From Bacillus vallismortis (GTDB lineage Bacteria; Bacillota; Bacilli; Bacillales; Bacillaceae): a DNA stretch of 64,000 bases. Numbering within the stretch: the first letter of the stretch is position 1; each line of letters starts with the position of its first letter. The position numbers were made by a program, and so were the translations under genes. The notes beneath the pieces were generated by a model. That model saw nothing but the letters and a program-made list of their open reading frames with translations, had not been told where the DNA came from and searched no databases. Below, piece after piece: positions 37,363-46,228 of this stretch. The stretch is from positions 2,086,501 through 2,150,500 of the forward strand of contig NZ_CP026362.1 of assembly GCF_004116955.1 (NCBI RefSeq), read 5' to 3'.

Positions 37363-37554
37363 AACGTGGGTATTTTAAAATTACAACGTTGTTAACACAA
37401 ACCACTTTTTATATCCACTATTTAACTCCATTCTACTTCAATCGCAGCAAACTTATCCAAAAAACATGCCTGGCAATTTAATTTATCTGGAGGTGTTTGA
37501 CCGAACTTACTTTGTCTAAAACTTATCTAAAATTATATAAGGAGGCGTTACTAA

Positions 37555-38163
37555 ATGAAACAACCGCGCTTTGTCAAAAACATAGCAATGATTGCTATCT
37601 TTTTAATGTTATTTTCTAATATGAATCTGACAGTGTTCGCACAAACTTTCAACAATCCACTTGGAGATGGATGGAGCTTTGAAGCTTTTGGCTCTAACAC
37701 AAGTGACGGCAAAAACACGGCACCTACTGATAATGGGGACGGATCCCTTACAATCCTTGCTGAGGGCGGAAAAATTGCAAGCAATGAAATTGGTATATCC
37801 TTTCAGTCTTTAGAACTTAATGCCTCAGATAACTTTGAAATCACAACAACAGTGTCAGCCGACTCCTATAGTCCTGACAAACAGCGTGGTTTCGGTCTGA
37901 TGATACTTGATCAAACAGGTGAAGATAAAGATGGGAAAAACCGTCACAATTACATTGCTGTGGGGGCCCTTGATGGGGATCTTCGAGGGTATTACAGTAA
38001 AGGCGGGCTTACCAAGTTAGACGTTTTTCCAAATAGCGTAAGTCCCGCGACTGGAGAATCTTATAACTTATCTATCAGAAAATCAGGAGATACATTCGTT
38101 GTTACCTCCAATGGGGAACGTGAGACATTCAAACTTGAGGATGCCTTTTCGGGGGATATCTGA
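37555..38163 (+). pseudogene. Pectate lyase PL9, N-terminal fragment before in-frame stop
   Basis: 202 codons from an ATG behind AAGGAGGCG. A clear signal peptide (IAMIAIFLMLFSNMNLTVFA) is followed by a beta-rich carbohydrate-binding-like module ending FKLEDAFSGDI, then TGA (38161-38163). The next codon continues the same frame as VGLFVARNGQITFSN, which matches the second half of this module in the neighbouring esterase (VGMFVARNADITFSD). One nonsense codon therefore divides what should be a single protein of about 1170 residues. A sequencing error is possible. Confidence 0.75.
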
Positions 38164-41067
38164 GTGGGATTGTTTGTAGCTCGTAATGGTCAAATTACAT
38201 TTTCAAACACCACAATTGATGTCTCTGATGTAGTTACTGATGAACTTCAAGCAAACAAGGATGATATAAAAACTGAGTATCTGGGGGACAAAGAGCTTAG
38301 GCTGGAAGGATTAGAAGCTACTGCTGTTAATGGAGACCATTCAGAGCCTCCCGTTGCCAAGACACGTGTTACTGGATATCCTCGAACAACATATACCGTT
38401 GGGGATGCGTTTAATGCAGATGGTCTGGAAGTATCTAAAATATATGACAACGGAGACCAGGAAGTCCTAAACTCAGATGCTTATGAACTTGATACAAGTA
38501 ATTTCAATCATTCAATCGCAGGTGTCTATACAATTGGTGTAAACCCAACTGACAGCTCAATCGACGGCACTTCGTTTGATGTAACTGTACGGGAAGAAGC
38601 AGAAATAGTTTGGAACGAAATCCGATTCGGCCATTCTACGGGTGATGATACAAACTATATTGAATATCTTGATAACGGAGGCATTCGAGTCGTTGCAGAG
38701 GGGACAAGTGCCGGCAAAATTACTGGTGATCATGATGGGATTACCTTCTATTACACCGAAATTGATGCTAAGAAAGATAACTTTACACTTTCTGCTGATA
38801 TCAAAGTGAACGAATATGCAAAAGTTTCCCATGATGGTCAAGAATCTTTTGGTATTATGGCCCGTGATGCGATTGGTGAAAATGGAAACAGTGGTGTATT
38901 TGCTTCCAATATTGCTGCTATCGGAGGATTTAGCGGTGGCACAAAAGAAATGAATGGTACACAACTGTTTATCCGAACCGGGGTAGAATCTTCAGATGGA
39001 ACTGGGAGTCAAGGGATTCAAAAAACGATGCTTAAAGCTGAGCGACCATCAATTGATAACACTCATCCTGCTGAAGACTATCGTTTAACGCTCTCGAAAA
39101 CAAACAGTGGTTATACTGGACAATTAAATAATGGGGATGAAGCGGTTTTCTTTGAACCAGAGATTTTAGATGTCCAGGATGGCAAGATTTACGTAGGTTT
39201 CTATACTGCAAGGTTAGCAGATATTGAAGTTCATCATATCGACTTGGATATAACAGCATCTGCTACTGATGCACCAAGGGTATATCCTCCTGCTGAACCT
39301 GCTGAACCTGTTGAGCCAAACTTCAGCATTGTATCCCGCGACAAAACTTCTGAAGCGAAATATGATTTACTATTGAAATCAAATGTTGACGGAGTCCTAA
39401 CAGTTAAAGCTGGCCAGGAAGTAATTGCTGGCAATTTAAATATAACCGAAGGGGAAATTGTCAAGGTGCCTGCTACACTTAAAGAAAATGCTGACACAAA
39501 CTTTCGTGTGACATTCTTGCCAGGCGACACCCAATATTTAACTTCTTACGATAAGATAGTGAAGAACTTTACCGTATCGATGAAAACTTTTAGAGATGGT
39601 GAAGATATCCATGTCTCTCCTGATGGCACAAGGACTGGAGATGGCGCATTAGCAAATCCACTTGACCTAGATACTGCCATTGAATACGTGCAACCTGGAC
39701 AACGAATTATCGTTGCTGACGGTAATTATGTAAGAGATTCTAAACTGGAAATTTCTAAATATAACGATGGTACAGAAAGCTCGAGAAAGTATCTTGTCGC
39801 TGCTAACGGCGCACGTCCTGTTATCGACTTTGATAAACGCTCAGAAGGTGTCATATTAAGTGGTAACTACTGGCATGTAAAAGGAATTGATGTTGCACGA
39901 TCTGCAGCTAACACAAAAGGTTTTGTGGTTGGCGGACACCACAATATTGTAGAAAACAGCAGATTCTATGAAAATGGTGACACTGGTTTGCAAATTAGTA
40001 GAACAGACGGTGATGCTCCCCGTGAAGAATGGCCGTCTAACAACCTTATTTTAAACAGTGAATCCTTTGATAATGCAGACCCTGCCCACAATAACGCAGA
40101 TGGATTTGCAGCTAAGCTGACATCTGGAGAAGGAAACATTTTCCGTGGCTGCATCTCGCACCATAACATAGATGATGGCTGGGATCTTTACACTAAAGTT
40201 GGAAGCGGAGCGATCGGGGCCGTTACCATTGAGGATAGTATTGCTTATGATAACGGCACATTAACAGATGGTACGGTTGGTGATGGCGATAAGAATGGAT
40301 TTAAGCTAGGTGGCGAAGGTGTCCATGTCCCACATATTATTCGAAACAGTATAGCATTTAATAACGGGGCAACTGGTTTCACCGGCAATAGTAATCCAGG
40401 AATAATCACAGAGGGCATCATCTCATACAACAATGGAAAAAACATTGACTTTTCTACGTACTCTGGAATTGAAGAAGACTTTAAGTTAAGTGGCGTTGTT
40501 TCCTACCACAGTGGAGTTAATGCTACTGATACCTATCCTAAGGACGCTCTATCAGACGATAACTACTTCTTTAATGGCAAGGAATCTGTGAACGCATCTT
40601 CAGATGTCATTACAGATGAGAACTTTGTAAGTTTAGATCCAGAACTTCCGTATGAACGTGATGAAGATGTAGAAGGCTTAGAATCAAATATAATCTGGGG
40701 GGATTTCCTGCAATATCTCCCAACTATAACAGCTGAGCTGGCGGTGCGCCCGGCTACATTAAAACTCAACGAAAATAAAAACAGCAAGGCAGTTTTAACA
40801 TCTTATCTGGTATTTGCTGACGAAACTGTTTTAGAGAATATCGACTTTGCCAGCCTTCTTTTAAATGGAAAAGTCGTTCCAGCTGAACATCAAAAGAAAG
40901 ATCCTGTCGTTGACTTTAACAATGATGGTATAGCTGCATACAAAATCGTATTTCCACGACAGCAGCTGTTAAGCACTCTGGAAAAAGGAGAGCAGAGGGT
41001 GACAGTTACCGGAACATTAACAACAGGGCAAAAATTTAGAGCAACAGGCATAGTTACAGTAAAATAA
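38164..41067 (+). CDS. Pectate lyase PL9, main fragment after the stop
   Basis: 967 codons reading on from the in-frame TGA, beginning at GTG 38164, with GGGGG 8 bases upstream. Order: end of the first binding-like module, a Big-type domain (TRVTGYPRTTYTVGDAFNAD), a second module (VWNEIRFGHSTGDD to GFYTARLADIEVHHID), and a parallel beta-helix PL9 lyase (~480-800). The lyase keeps DGNYV, DNADPAHNNADGFAAKL and HHNIDDGWDLYTK, with Ca2+-binding aspartates, and GDKNGFKLGG with the expected catalytic lysine. Known PL9 enzymes cleave polygalacturonate by beta-elimination. Without the N-terminal signal peptide this part would not be exported unless the stop is read through. Confidence 0.75.
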   Translation: MGLFVARNGQITFSNTTIDVSDVVTDELQANKDDIKTEYLGDKELRLEGLEATAVNGDHSEPPVAKTRVTGYPRTTYTVGDAFNADGLEVSKIYDNGDQEVLNSDAYELDTSNFNHSIAGVYTIGVNPTDSSIDGTSFDVTVREEAEIVWNEIRFGHSTGDDTNYIEYLDNGGIRVVAEGTSAGKITGDHDGITFYYTEIDAKKDNFTLSADIKVNEYAKVSHDGQESFGIMARDAIGENGNSGVFASNIAAIGGFSGGTKEMNGTQLFIRTGVESSDGTGSQGIQKTMLKAERPSIDNTHPAEDYRLTLSKTNSGYTGQLNNGDEAVFFEPEILDVQDGKIYVGFYTARLADIEVHHIDLDITASATDAPRVYPPAEPAEPVEPNFSIVSRDKTSEAKYDLLLKSNVDGVLTVKAGQEVIAGNLNITEGEIVKVPATLKENADTNFRVTFLPGDTQYLTSYDKIVKNFTVSMKTFRDGEDIHVSPDGTRTGDGALANPLDLDTAIEYVQPGQRIIVADGNYVRDSKLEISKYNDGTESSRKYLVAANGARPVIDFDKRSEGVILSGNYWHVKGIDVARSAANTKGFVVGGHHNIVENSRFYENGDTGLQISRTDGDAPREEWPSNNLILNSESFDNADPAHNNADGFAAKLTSGEGNIFRGCISHHNIDDGWDLYTKVGSGAIGAVTIEDSIAYDNGTLTDGTVGDGDKNGFKLGGEGVHVPHIIRNSIAFNNGATGFTGNSNPGIITEGIISYNNGKNIDFSTYSGIEEDFKLSGVVSYHSGVNATDTYPKDALSDDNYFFNGKESVNASSDVITDENFVSLDPELPYERDEDVEGLESNIIWGDFLQYLPTITAELAVRPATLKLNENKNSKAVLTSYLVFADETVLENIDFASLLLNGKVVPAEHQKKDPVVDFNNDGIAAYKIVFPRQQLLSTLEKGEQRVTVTGTLTTGQKFRATGIVTVK

Positions 41068-41136
41068 TTCAAAAAGGATGGTGCTTTCTCCGTTAAGCAG
41101 AACACTCTTGATGAAGAAAACCTAAATGAACAGGCA

Positions 41137-41167
41137 AAAGGCATACCTCACTGGTATGTCTTTTTTG
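41137..41167 (+). terminator. Terminator of the pectate lyase
   Basis: GGCATACC/GGTATGTC stem with a five-base loop, then TTTTTT. Confidence 0.85.
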
Positions 41168-41179
41168 CTACTGCTGAAT

Positions 41180-41564
41180 TTTGGTGTTGACACTTTCTGA
41201 GATCCGCTAACAGGATTAGATGGCGATAAGCTTTGGGATAATGAAAATAAGCATGATAAAGCTCTGGTTCGTCCTTTTCAATCTCCTTTTGTTTTTTCCC
41301 TTTCCATGAGCCCAGTGACGTTTCTCTGAATATATGATCTATTACCAGCTGGAGCCTGCGCGGTCCCAGTACGGTTTTGCAGTCTCTTCTGTTCGCTTGC
41401 TCGGGCTGATGTAAACCTGATTGAATTCAATATCCCGCAAACGCTCCCCATGAGCGCGGGCGTTGTATTGTCTAAGTTCTGTTAAATCAGAATCCTGCCA
41501 GTCCTGCATCCGTTTTTCAGTTCCATTGAGCCTGTCCGTGCCTGGCAATATATAAATGCAGCAT
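41180..41564 (-). pseudogene. N-terminal remnant of a histidine phosphatase
   Basis: From ATG 41564 behind AGAGGAGGGG the frame reads MLHLYIARHGQAQWN, the phosphoglycerate-mutase RHG motif, then hits a stop. One frame over it continues TEKRMQDWQDSDLTELRQYN and ERLRDIEFNQVYISPSKRTE; after another break it gives FRETSLGSWKGKKQKEIEKD and EPELYHAYFHYPKAYRH. The gene is thus frameshifted at least twice and truncated before its second histidine. Its C-terminal end lies at 29372-29509 on the far side of the pectin island. Confidence 0.75.
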
Positions 41565-41687
41565 GATTCCCCTCCTCTGATCTTAGAAAATCCCCCAAAT
41601 ATTTTGTTAATTTTGCACTTTTTCGAGAATGAATTTTGCCCTTTTTTCGGCTATACTGATAACACTCAATTGACAGGAGGGTTTGAA

Positions 41688-42158
41688 ATGAGTCATGAAA
41701 TGTTCTTAAAACGGGCTGTCGACCTTGCACTAGATGGAGTGAACGCAGGAGTTGGCGGGCCTTTCGGTGCTGTTATTGTAAAAGACGGTGCCATTATTGC
41801 CGAGGGGCGGAACAATGTCACAACAAGCAATGACCCGACTGCCCACGCGGAAGTGACAGCTATTCGATACGCCTGCGAGGCGCTTGAAACACACCAGCTC
41901 GATGACTGCATTTTGTATACGAGCTGCGAGCCATGCCCCATGTGCTTGGGTGCCATCTACTGGGCGCGGCCGAAAGCCGTTTACTTTGCAGCGAAACATA
42001 CAGACGCTGCTGAAGCCGGATTTGATGATTCATTCATTTATCAAGAAATTGATAAGCCTGCTGAAGAAAGAACGATTCCCTTTTATCAAGTGACTCTGAA
42101 GGGACATTTATCCCCGTTTCAGGCATGGCGGAACTTTGCCAATAAGAAAAAATATTAA
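41688..42158 (+). CDS. guaD: Guanine deaminase GuaD
   Basis: 156 residues from ATG 41688 behind ACAGGAGG. A cytidine/deoxycytidylate deaminase-fold enzyme with zinc site TAHAEVTAIR and SCEPCPMCLGA. Converts guanine to xanthine in purine catabolism. The C-terminal segment PFQAWRNFANKKKY is typical of GuaD, whose C termini swap between subunits. TATACT at 41652-41657 is a candidate -10. Confidence 0.95.
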   Translation: MSHEMFLKRAVDLALDGVNAGVGGPFGAVIVKDGAIIAEGRNNVTTSNDPTAHAEVTAIRYACEALETHQLDDCILYTSCEPCPMCLGAIYWARPKAVYFAAKHTDAAEAGFDDSFIYQEIDKPAEERTIPFYQVTLKGHLSPFQAWRNFANKKKY

Positions 42159-42188
42159 AGGATCAGGCATGTGCGGCCTGATCCTTTG
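42156..42188. terminator. Bidirectional terminator guaD/glycosyltransferase
   Basis: AAAGGATCAGGC and GCCTGATCCTTT around a short loop; it overlaps the last codons of the convergent gene. Confidence 0.75.
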
Positions 42189-43266
42189 TTAATTCGCTGA
42201 GAAGCCGCTGTGCCCGTGCGCACTTCGGGTTTTCTTTCAGCGCTTTTTGCAAATACAAAACCGCAGTCAAATGCTGATTCATTTCAGCATGACAGACACC
42301 GAGCCAGCAGCTTGATCTAAAATTGGCCGCACCCTTTACCTGTATGTACTGATGATTTTCATGATTGGTTTGCAGGCAAGCTTCAAACGCCGTGATCGCA
42401 TCTCTGACTTTTTTAAGCTGATACAAGATTATTCCTTTGTAATAGTGAAGCGTACAGTAGTCGGGATAATGCCTCAGCGCTTCATTGATATCGCGTTCCG
42501 CTTCTTCGTACCGTTCTGCGTCAATGAATAATTTAACCTTTACATAATAGCTAGCAGGCGGCGGGATTTGCTTTTTTCTTTTACATTCGTTGATACAGTC
42601 CATTGCCAGCCGGATCGCTTTATCAGCTTCGTATCCTCTCTCATACTCAACTGCTTTCTGACAAATGAGAAACGGGTCAGTGAAGGGTTTATGCGATTTT
42701 GCATTCAATAAACTGATGTTGCGTTGATGCTTTTGCTTTGCCTCCTGCTCTAAATAGCCGTAATGGTGAATGGTACATGGAAGCGAGAAAGTGCTGCTTG
42801 CGTCTTCTCCCTCAGGCCTTTCGCCAATACTTCCTGTAAACGTGATGTGTCGCTGATTCCGGATCAGCCTGATCTGACTTTGTTCAAACGCTTCATTTTC
42901 ATTCCATTGCTTCCCTGTATAGCTTACAACCTTCACGCAACCAAGAGGCGGCAAGCTGTCAGTCAGCAGCGAAAGCAATAGGGCGCCCGTATCCGGGTCT
43001 AGTTCTTCATCAGCATCCAAGATTAATATCCACTCTCCTTCGGCATACTGCAAGCTTGCATTTCTCGCCTGCGAAAAGTCCTGTTCCCATCTATGATGAT
43101 ACACTCGGGCATGAAAGCTTGTGCAAATGTCTTCCGTACGATCGTTTGATCCAGTATCAACCACAATGATTTCATCAGCAATATGCTCCACACTCTCTAA
43201 ACAGCGGGCGATATGGCGTTCTTCATTTTTCACAATCATACATACTGACAGCTTTGGCCTTTTCAT
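42163..43266 (-). CDS. GT2 glycosyltransferase with TPR repeats (SunS-like)
   Basis: 367 residues. The GT-A domain begins LSVCMIVKNEERHIARCLES with VVDTGSNDRT and ILDADEELD (metal-binding DAD). The C-terminal half (~215-360) is built of TPR helices (AEREINEALRHYP-type repeats, YYKGIILYQLKKVRDAI). This layout matches SunS-type peptide S/O-glycosyltransferases and the related uncharacterised family. No precursor peptide or ABC transporter lies next to it, so the acceptor is open. AAAAGGTGAGC precedes the ATG. I do not recall it at this position in strain 168. Confidence 0.82.
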   Translation of the reverse strand: MKRPKLSVCMIVKNEERHIARCLESVEHIADEIIVVDTGSNDRTEDICTSFHARVYHHRWEQDFSQARNASLQYAEGEWILILDADEELDPDTGALLLSLLTDSLPPLGCVKVVSYTGKQWNENEAFEQSQIRLIRNQRHITFTGSIGERPEGEDASSTFSLPCTIHHYGYLEQEAKQKHQRNISLLNAKSHKPFTDPFLICQKAVEYERGYEADKAIRLAMDCINECKRKKQIPPPASYYVKVKLFIDAERYEEAERDINEALRHYPDYCTLHYYKGIILYQLKKVRDAITAFEACLQTNHENHQYIQVKGAANFRSSCWLGVCHAEMNQHLTAVLYLQKALKENPKCARAQRLLSELTKDQAAHA

Positions 43267-43353
43267 GTGCTCACCTTTTCTCTCGTCTGAATTTACCTAT
43301 ACTACATGTATTCACACTTTGAATAGATCATGCCCGCCCCGCATGCTTCTGCA

Positions 43354-43386
43354 CAAAAAAACATCCTGAGAACCCTCAGGATGCCG
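43354..43386 (-). terminator. Terminator of ohrB
   Basis: GGCATCCTGAGG/CTCAGGATG-type stem followed by a run of seven T on the minus strand. Confidence 0.8.
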
Positions 43387-43390
43387 GTCA

Positions 43391-43801
43391 TTATTTTAAT
43401 TCTAATTTGACATCAATATTTCCTCTGGTTGCCTTTGAATAAGGACAGAAATCATGAGCAGCATTGACAAGCTCTTGCGCCTTGTCGCGATCCAAATCTT
43501 TCGTATTCACAACAAGTGTGACGCCGATTTTAAACCCGTCGTCGCTCTCATCCTTCATGAGGCTGACTTGTCCTTCAATTTCGGAATCAATCTCGATATT
43601 TTGTTCTTTGGCCACGTGTTCGAGCGCGCCGCCGAAGCATGCAGCGTATCCTGCCGCAAAGAGCTGTTCCGGGTTTGTGCCGGTTTGTCCTTCTTTTTTT
43701 GCATTGGGCATGACAATGTCATAATCAAGTACGCCGTCATCTGATGTAATATGTCCTGCCCGTCCGCCTCGCGCGGTTGCTTTTGCTGTAAATAGTGCCA
43801 T
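43391..43801 (-). CDS. ohrB: Organic hydroperoxide reductase OhrB
   Basis: 136 residues (MALFTAKATARGGRAG), OsmC/Ohr family. Reactive cysteines in AAGYAACFGG and FCPYSKATRG. It reduces organic peroxides using a lipoylated partner. ATG 43801 is chosen to fit the family; AAGGAGG is just upstream. In B. subtilis OhrB is the SigB-controlled paralogue, and a matching promoter is seen. Confidence 0.94.
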   Translation of the reverse strand: MALFTAKATARGGRAGHITSDDGVLDYDIVMPNAKKEGQTGTNPEQLFAAGYAACFGGALEHVAKEQNIEIDSEIEGQVSLMKDESDDGFKIGVTLVVNTKDLDRDKAQELVNAAHDFCPYSKATRGNIDVKLELK

Positions 43802-43837
43802 ATGTCTCAACCTCCTTATTTGTATCTAATAGTTATA

Positions 43838-43861
43838 TTTCCCTTTCTGATCTTTTTAAAC
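43838..43861 (-). promoter_or_regulatory. SigB promoter of ohrB
   Basis: GTTTAA (43861-43856), 12-base spacer, GGGAAA (43843-43838): a match to the SigB consensus. Confidence 0.82.
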
Positions 43862-43941
43862 ATGCTATGTTGCCGAGAATAGGAAAAGTGATGTTTTTCA
43901 GATACAATAGAATGGAATGTCAGAAAGAGTTGGTGAACAAA

Positions 43942-44394
43942 ATGAAAAATGAATTTGACCATATGAAATTGGAGAATCAGCTATGTTTTTTGCTATATGC
44001 GAGTTCGCGTGAAATGACAAAGCAATACAAGCCGCTGCTAGATCAGCTGAATGTGACGTACCCTCAATATTTGGCTTTGCTATTGTTATGGGAACATGAA
44101 ACACTTACTGTCAAAAAGATGGGCGAGCTGCTGTATTTAGATTCGGGAACGCTCACTCCGATGCTAAAACGAATGGAACAGCAGGGCTTAATTACGAGAA
44201 AACGATCTGAAGAGGATGAGCGGTCCGTGTTGATCAGCCTGACAGAGGACGGAGAATTACTAAAAGAAAAAGCGGCTGACATTCCTGGGAAGATTCTGGG
44301 ACTCTCACATCAGTCCGGAGAGGACCTGAAACAGTTAAAATCCGTTCTATATACATTGCTGGAAATACTTCATCAAAAAAATGAGGATGCCTGA
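43942..44394 (+). CDS. ohrR: Organic peroxide sensor and repressor OhrR
   Basis: 150 residues, MarR family. The single reactive cysteine C15 (MKLENQLCFLLYASSREMTK) and winged helix (LYLDSGTLTPMLKRMEQQGL, EEDERSVLISLT) are intact. It represses ohrA until C15 is oxidised by organic peroxides. ATG 43942 gives the family N terminus; its ribosome-binding site is weak (GGTGA). It lies between its target ohrA and the SigB-dependent ohrB. Confidence 0.95.
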   Translation: MKNEFDHMKLENQLCFLLYASSREMTKQYKPLLDQLNVTYPQYLALLLLWEHETLTVKKMGELLYLDSGTLTPMLKRMEQQGLITRKRSEEDERSVLISLTEDGELLKEKAADIPGKILGLSHQSGEDLKQLKSVLYTLLEILHQKNEDA

Positions 44395-44415
44395 TATGGA
44401 GGCATCCTCTCTTTC
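44380..44415. terminator. Bidirectional terminator ohrR/ohrA
   Basis: GAGGATGCCT/AGGCATCCTC stem with flanking T-rich sequence; it overlaps the ohrR stop. Confidence 0.82.
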
Positions 44416-44417
44416 GT

Positions 44418-44843
44418 TTATTCAGCTACTTCCAGCGTAACATCGATATTTCCGGAGGTTGCTTTTGAATACGGGCAGACGCCGTGCGCTTTTTGCACAA
44501 GTGCCTGTAATTCTGCTGCACCGACTCCTTTTCCTTTCACCTGCAGCTTCACACCCAGCTTGTAGCCTTGATCCGCTTCATCCTTTAACAGGCTGACATG
44601 CGCTGTCACCTCTGTCTCCACTTTCACTCGTTCTGTTCTTGCTACCAGCTGCAATGCGCTGTCAAAGCAAGCTGCGTAACCTGCGGCAAATAGCTGCTCC
44701 GGATTTGTCGCTTTTTCTAATTGATTTGCTCTCGGTGTCCCCGGCATTGCGACATCAAGCTCAAGAACGCGATCTGATGATATCACCTTTCCTTCTCTGC
44801 CTCCTACCGCTGAAACAGTTGCAGTAAATAATGCTTGACTCAT
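44418..44843 (-). CDS. ohrA: Organic hydroperoxide reductase OhrA
   Basis: 141 residues, paralogue of OhrB. Cysteine motifs AAGYAACFDS and VCPYSKATSG. It is the peroxide-inducible Ohr controlled by OhrR, whose operator overlaps the promoter. Catalyses thiol-dependent reduction of organic hydroperoxides in the cytosol. Confidence 0.94.
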   Translation of the reverse strand: MSQALFTATVSAVGGREGKVISSDRVLELDVAMPGTPRANQLEKATNPEQLFAAGYAACFDSALQLVARTERVKVETEVTAHVSLLKDEADQGYKLGVKLQVKGKGVGAAELQALVQKAHGVCPYSKATSGNIDVTLEVAE

Positions 44844-44867
44844 TTTTCATTCCCCCAATTCATTTTA

Positions 44868-44905
44868 TACAATTAAATTGTACACAACTTAATTTGCAGT
44901 GTCAA
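44868..44905 (-). promoter_or_regulatory. ohrA promoter with OhrR operator
   Basis: TTGACA (44905-44900), 17-base spacer, TACAAT (44882-44877). The palindrome TACAATTAAATTGTA (44868-44882), the known type of OhrR site, covers the -10. Confidence 0.9.
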
Positions 44906-44917
44906 TTTTCGGTGCAC

Positions 44918-44953
44918 AAAAAAAGCTTATCCCGTTAAGAGATAAGCTTTTTC
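44918..44953 (-). terminator. Terminator of proBA
   Basis: AAAGCTTATC/GATAAGCTTTTTT-type stem with T-run on the minus strand, 17 bases after proA. Confidence 0.85.
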
Positions 44954-44969
44954 ACCGAACTTTCCCCCG

Positions 44970-46217
44970 CTATTCGCGGATTTGCCCTGTTCCTTTAATG
45001 ATATATTTAGTAGAAGTCAGTGCAGGAAGCCCCATCGGCCCTCTTGCATGTAGCTTCTGCGTGCTGATGCCGATTTCGGCTCCGTATCCAAATTCAAAGC
45101 CGTCGGTAAAACGGGTTGACGCATTATGGTAGACAGCGGCAGCATCGACAGCCGTTTGGAAATAAACTGCGTTCTTGTCATCTTCAGTTAAAATCGCTTC
45201 TGAATGATTGGTACCGTATTGTTGGATATGCTTCACAGCTTCTTCGACGTTCGCAACCGTCTTTACGCTGAGGACAGGCGCTAAAAATTCCGTTTCCCAA
45301 TCTTCTTCGGACGCTTTTTTGCTTGAAGGATGAAGGTCACATACACATTCATCTCCGCGAATGTCAACTCCCGCGTTTTCCAGCTGAGTCAGCAATTCTT
45401 TCCCGTGTTTTTCCGCCCACGCCTTGTGAATCAGCAATGATTCAATTGCATTACAGACAGAAGGGCGCTGTGTTTTGGCGTTTACGACAACCTTTTCCGC
45501 CATTTGCGGTTTGGCAGTCTCGTCAATGAAAATATGGCAGTTTCCTGCTCCGGTTTCTAACACGGGCACCGTTGATTCTCTCACAACGAGATCGATCAGC
45601 TTTTTGCCTCCGCGCGGAATTAATACGTCTAGGCCATCGTTCAGTGTAAAGAGTTCTTTTGCCGTTTCTCTGCTCGTATCCTCAATCAGCTGGACGGCGT
45701 CAATTGGAAGCGGAGACTGCTCAAGCGCTCTGTGAATGACATTGACGAGGGCTTTGTTGCTGTGAATGGCTGAGGAGCTCCCCCGCAGGACAACCGCGTT
45801 TCCCGTTTTTAAGCAGAGGGTGGCCGCGTCGACTGTTACGTTCGGTCTCGCTTCATAGATCATTCCGACCACACCAAGCGGAACACGGATTTTTTCAATC
45901 AGCAGGCCGTTCTCCTTTTCAATCGTTTCAAGAGATTCACCGACTGGATCTGCCAAATCAATTAAAAGCTCAACCGCGTCCGCTATATCAAAAATGCGTT
46001 TCTCATCCAATGTCAGGCGATCAATGATATCTGATGTTAAGCCATTGTTCTTTCCATTCTCAATATCTTTCGCATTTTCAGTTAAGAGAAAATCCTTTTC
46101 TTGCCGGATCCCGTTTGCGATAAGACTGAGCGCCTCATTTTTTTCAGACGTTGTTTTCATGATCAGTTCCGCTGCTGCTTCATTTGCCAGTCTCGCTTTT
46201 ACAGAAACTTCACTCAT
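44970..46217 (-). CDS. proA: Gamma-glutamyl phosphate reductase ProA
   Basis: 415 residues, aldehyde-dehydrogenase fold. [20 protein letters not shown] and [13 protein letters not shown] around the active-site region, and the C-terminal [15 protein letters not shown] signature. NADPH-dependent second step of proline biosynthesis. AGGAGG precedes the ATG, 11 bases after proB. Confidence 0.96.
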   Translation of the reverse strand: MSEVSVKARLANEAAAELIMKTTSEKNEALSLIANGIRQEKDFLLTENAKDIENGKNNGLTSDIIDRLTLDEKRIFDIADAVELLIDLADPVGESLETIEKENGLLIEKIRVPLGVVGMIYEARPNVTVDAATLCLKTGNAVVLRGSSSAIHSNKALVNVIHRALEQSPLPIDAVQLIEDTSRETAKELFTLNDGLDVLIPRGGKKLIDLVVRESTVPVLETGAGNCHIFIDETAKPQMAEKVVVNAKTQRPSVCNAIESLLIHKAWAEKHGKELLTQLENAGVDIRGDECVCDLHPSSKKASEEDWETEFLAPVLSVKTVANVEEAVKHIQQYGTNHSEAILTEDDKNAVYFQTAVDAAAVYHNASTRFTDGFEFGYGAEIGISTQKLHARGPMGLPALTSTKYIIKGTGQIRE

Positions 46218-46228
46218 TTTTCCGCCTC

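Noticed and set aside
38161..38163. TGA as a selenocysteine or programmed readthrough codon
   Set aside because: The next base is G and no supporting structure was recognised; PL9 enzymes do not use selenocysteine. A nonsense mutation or sequencing error is simpler.
29573..41193. TTGACAC at both ends of the island as a target-site duplication
   Set aside because: Seven bases only, with no agreement in the flanking sequence; expected by chance in AT-rich DNA.
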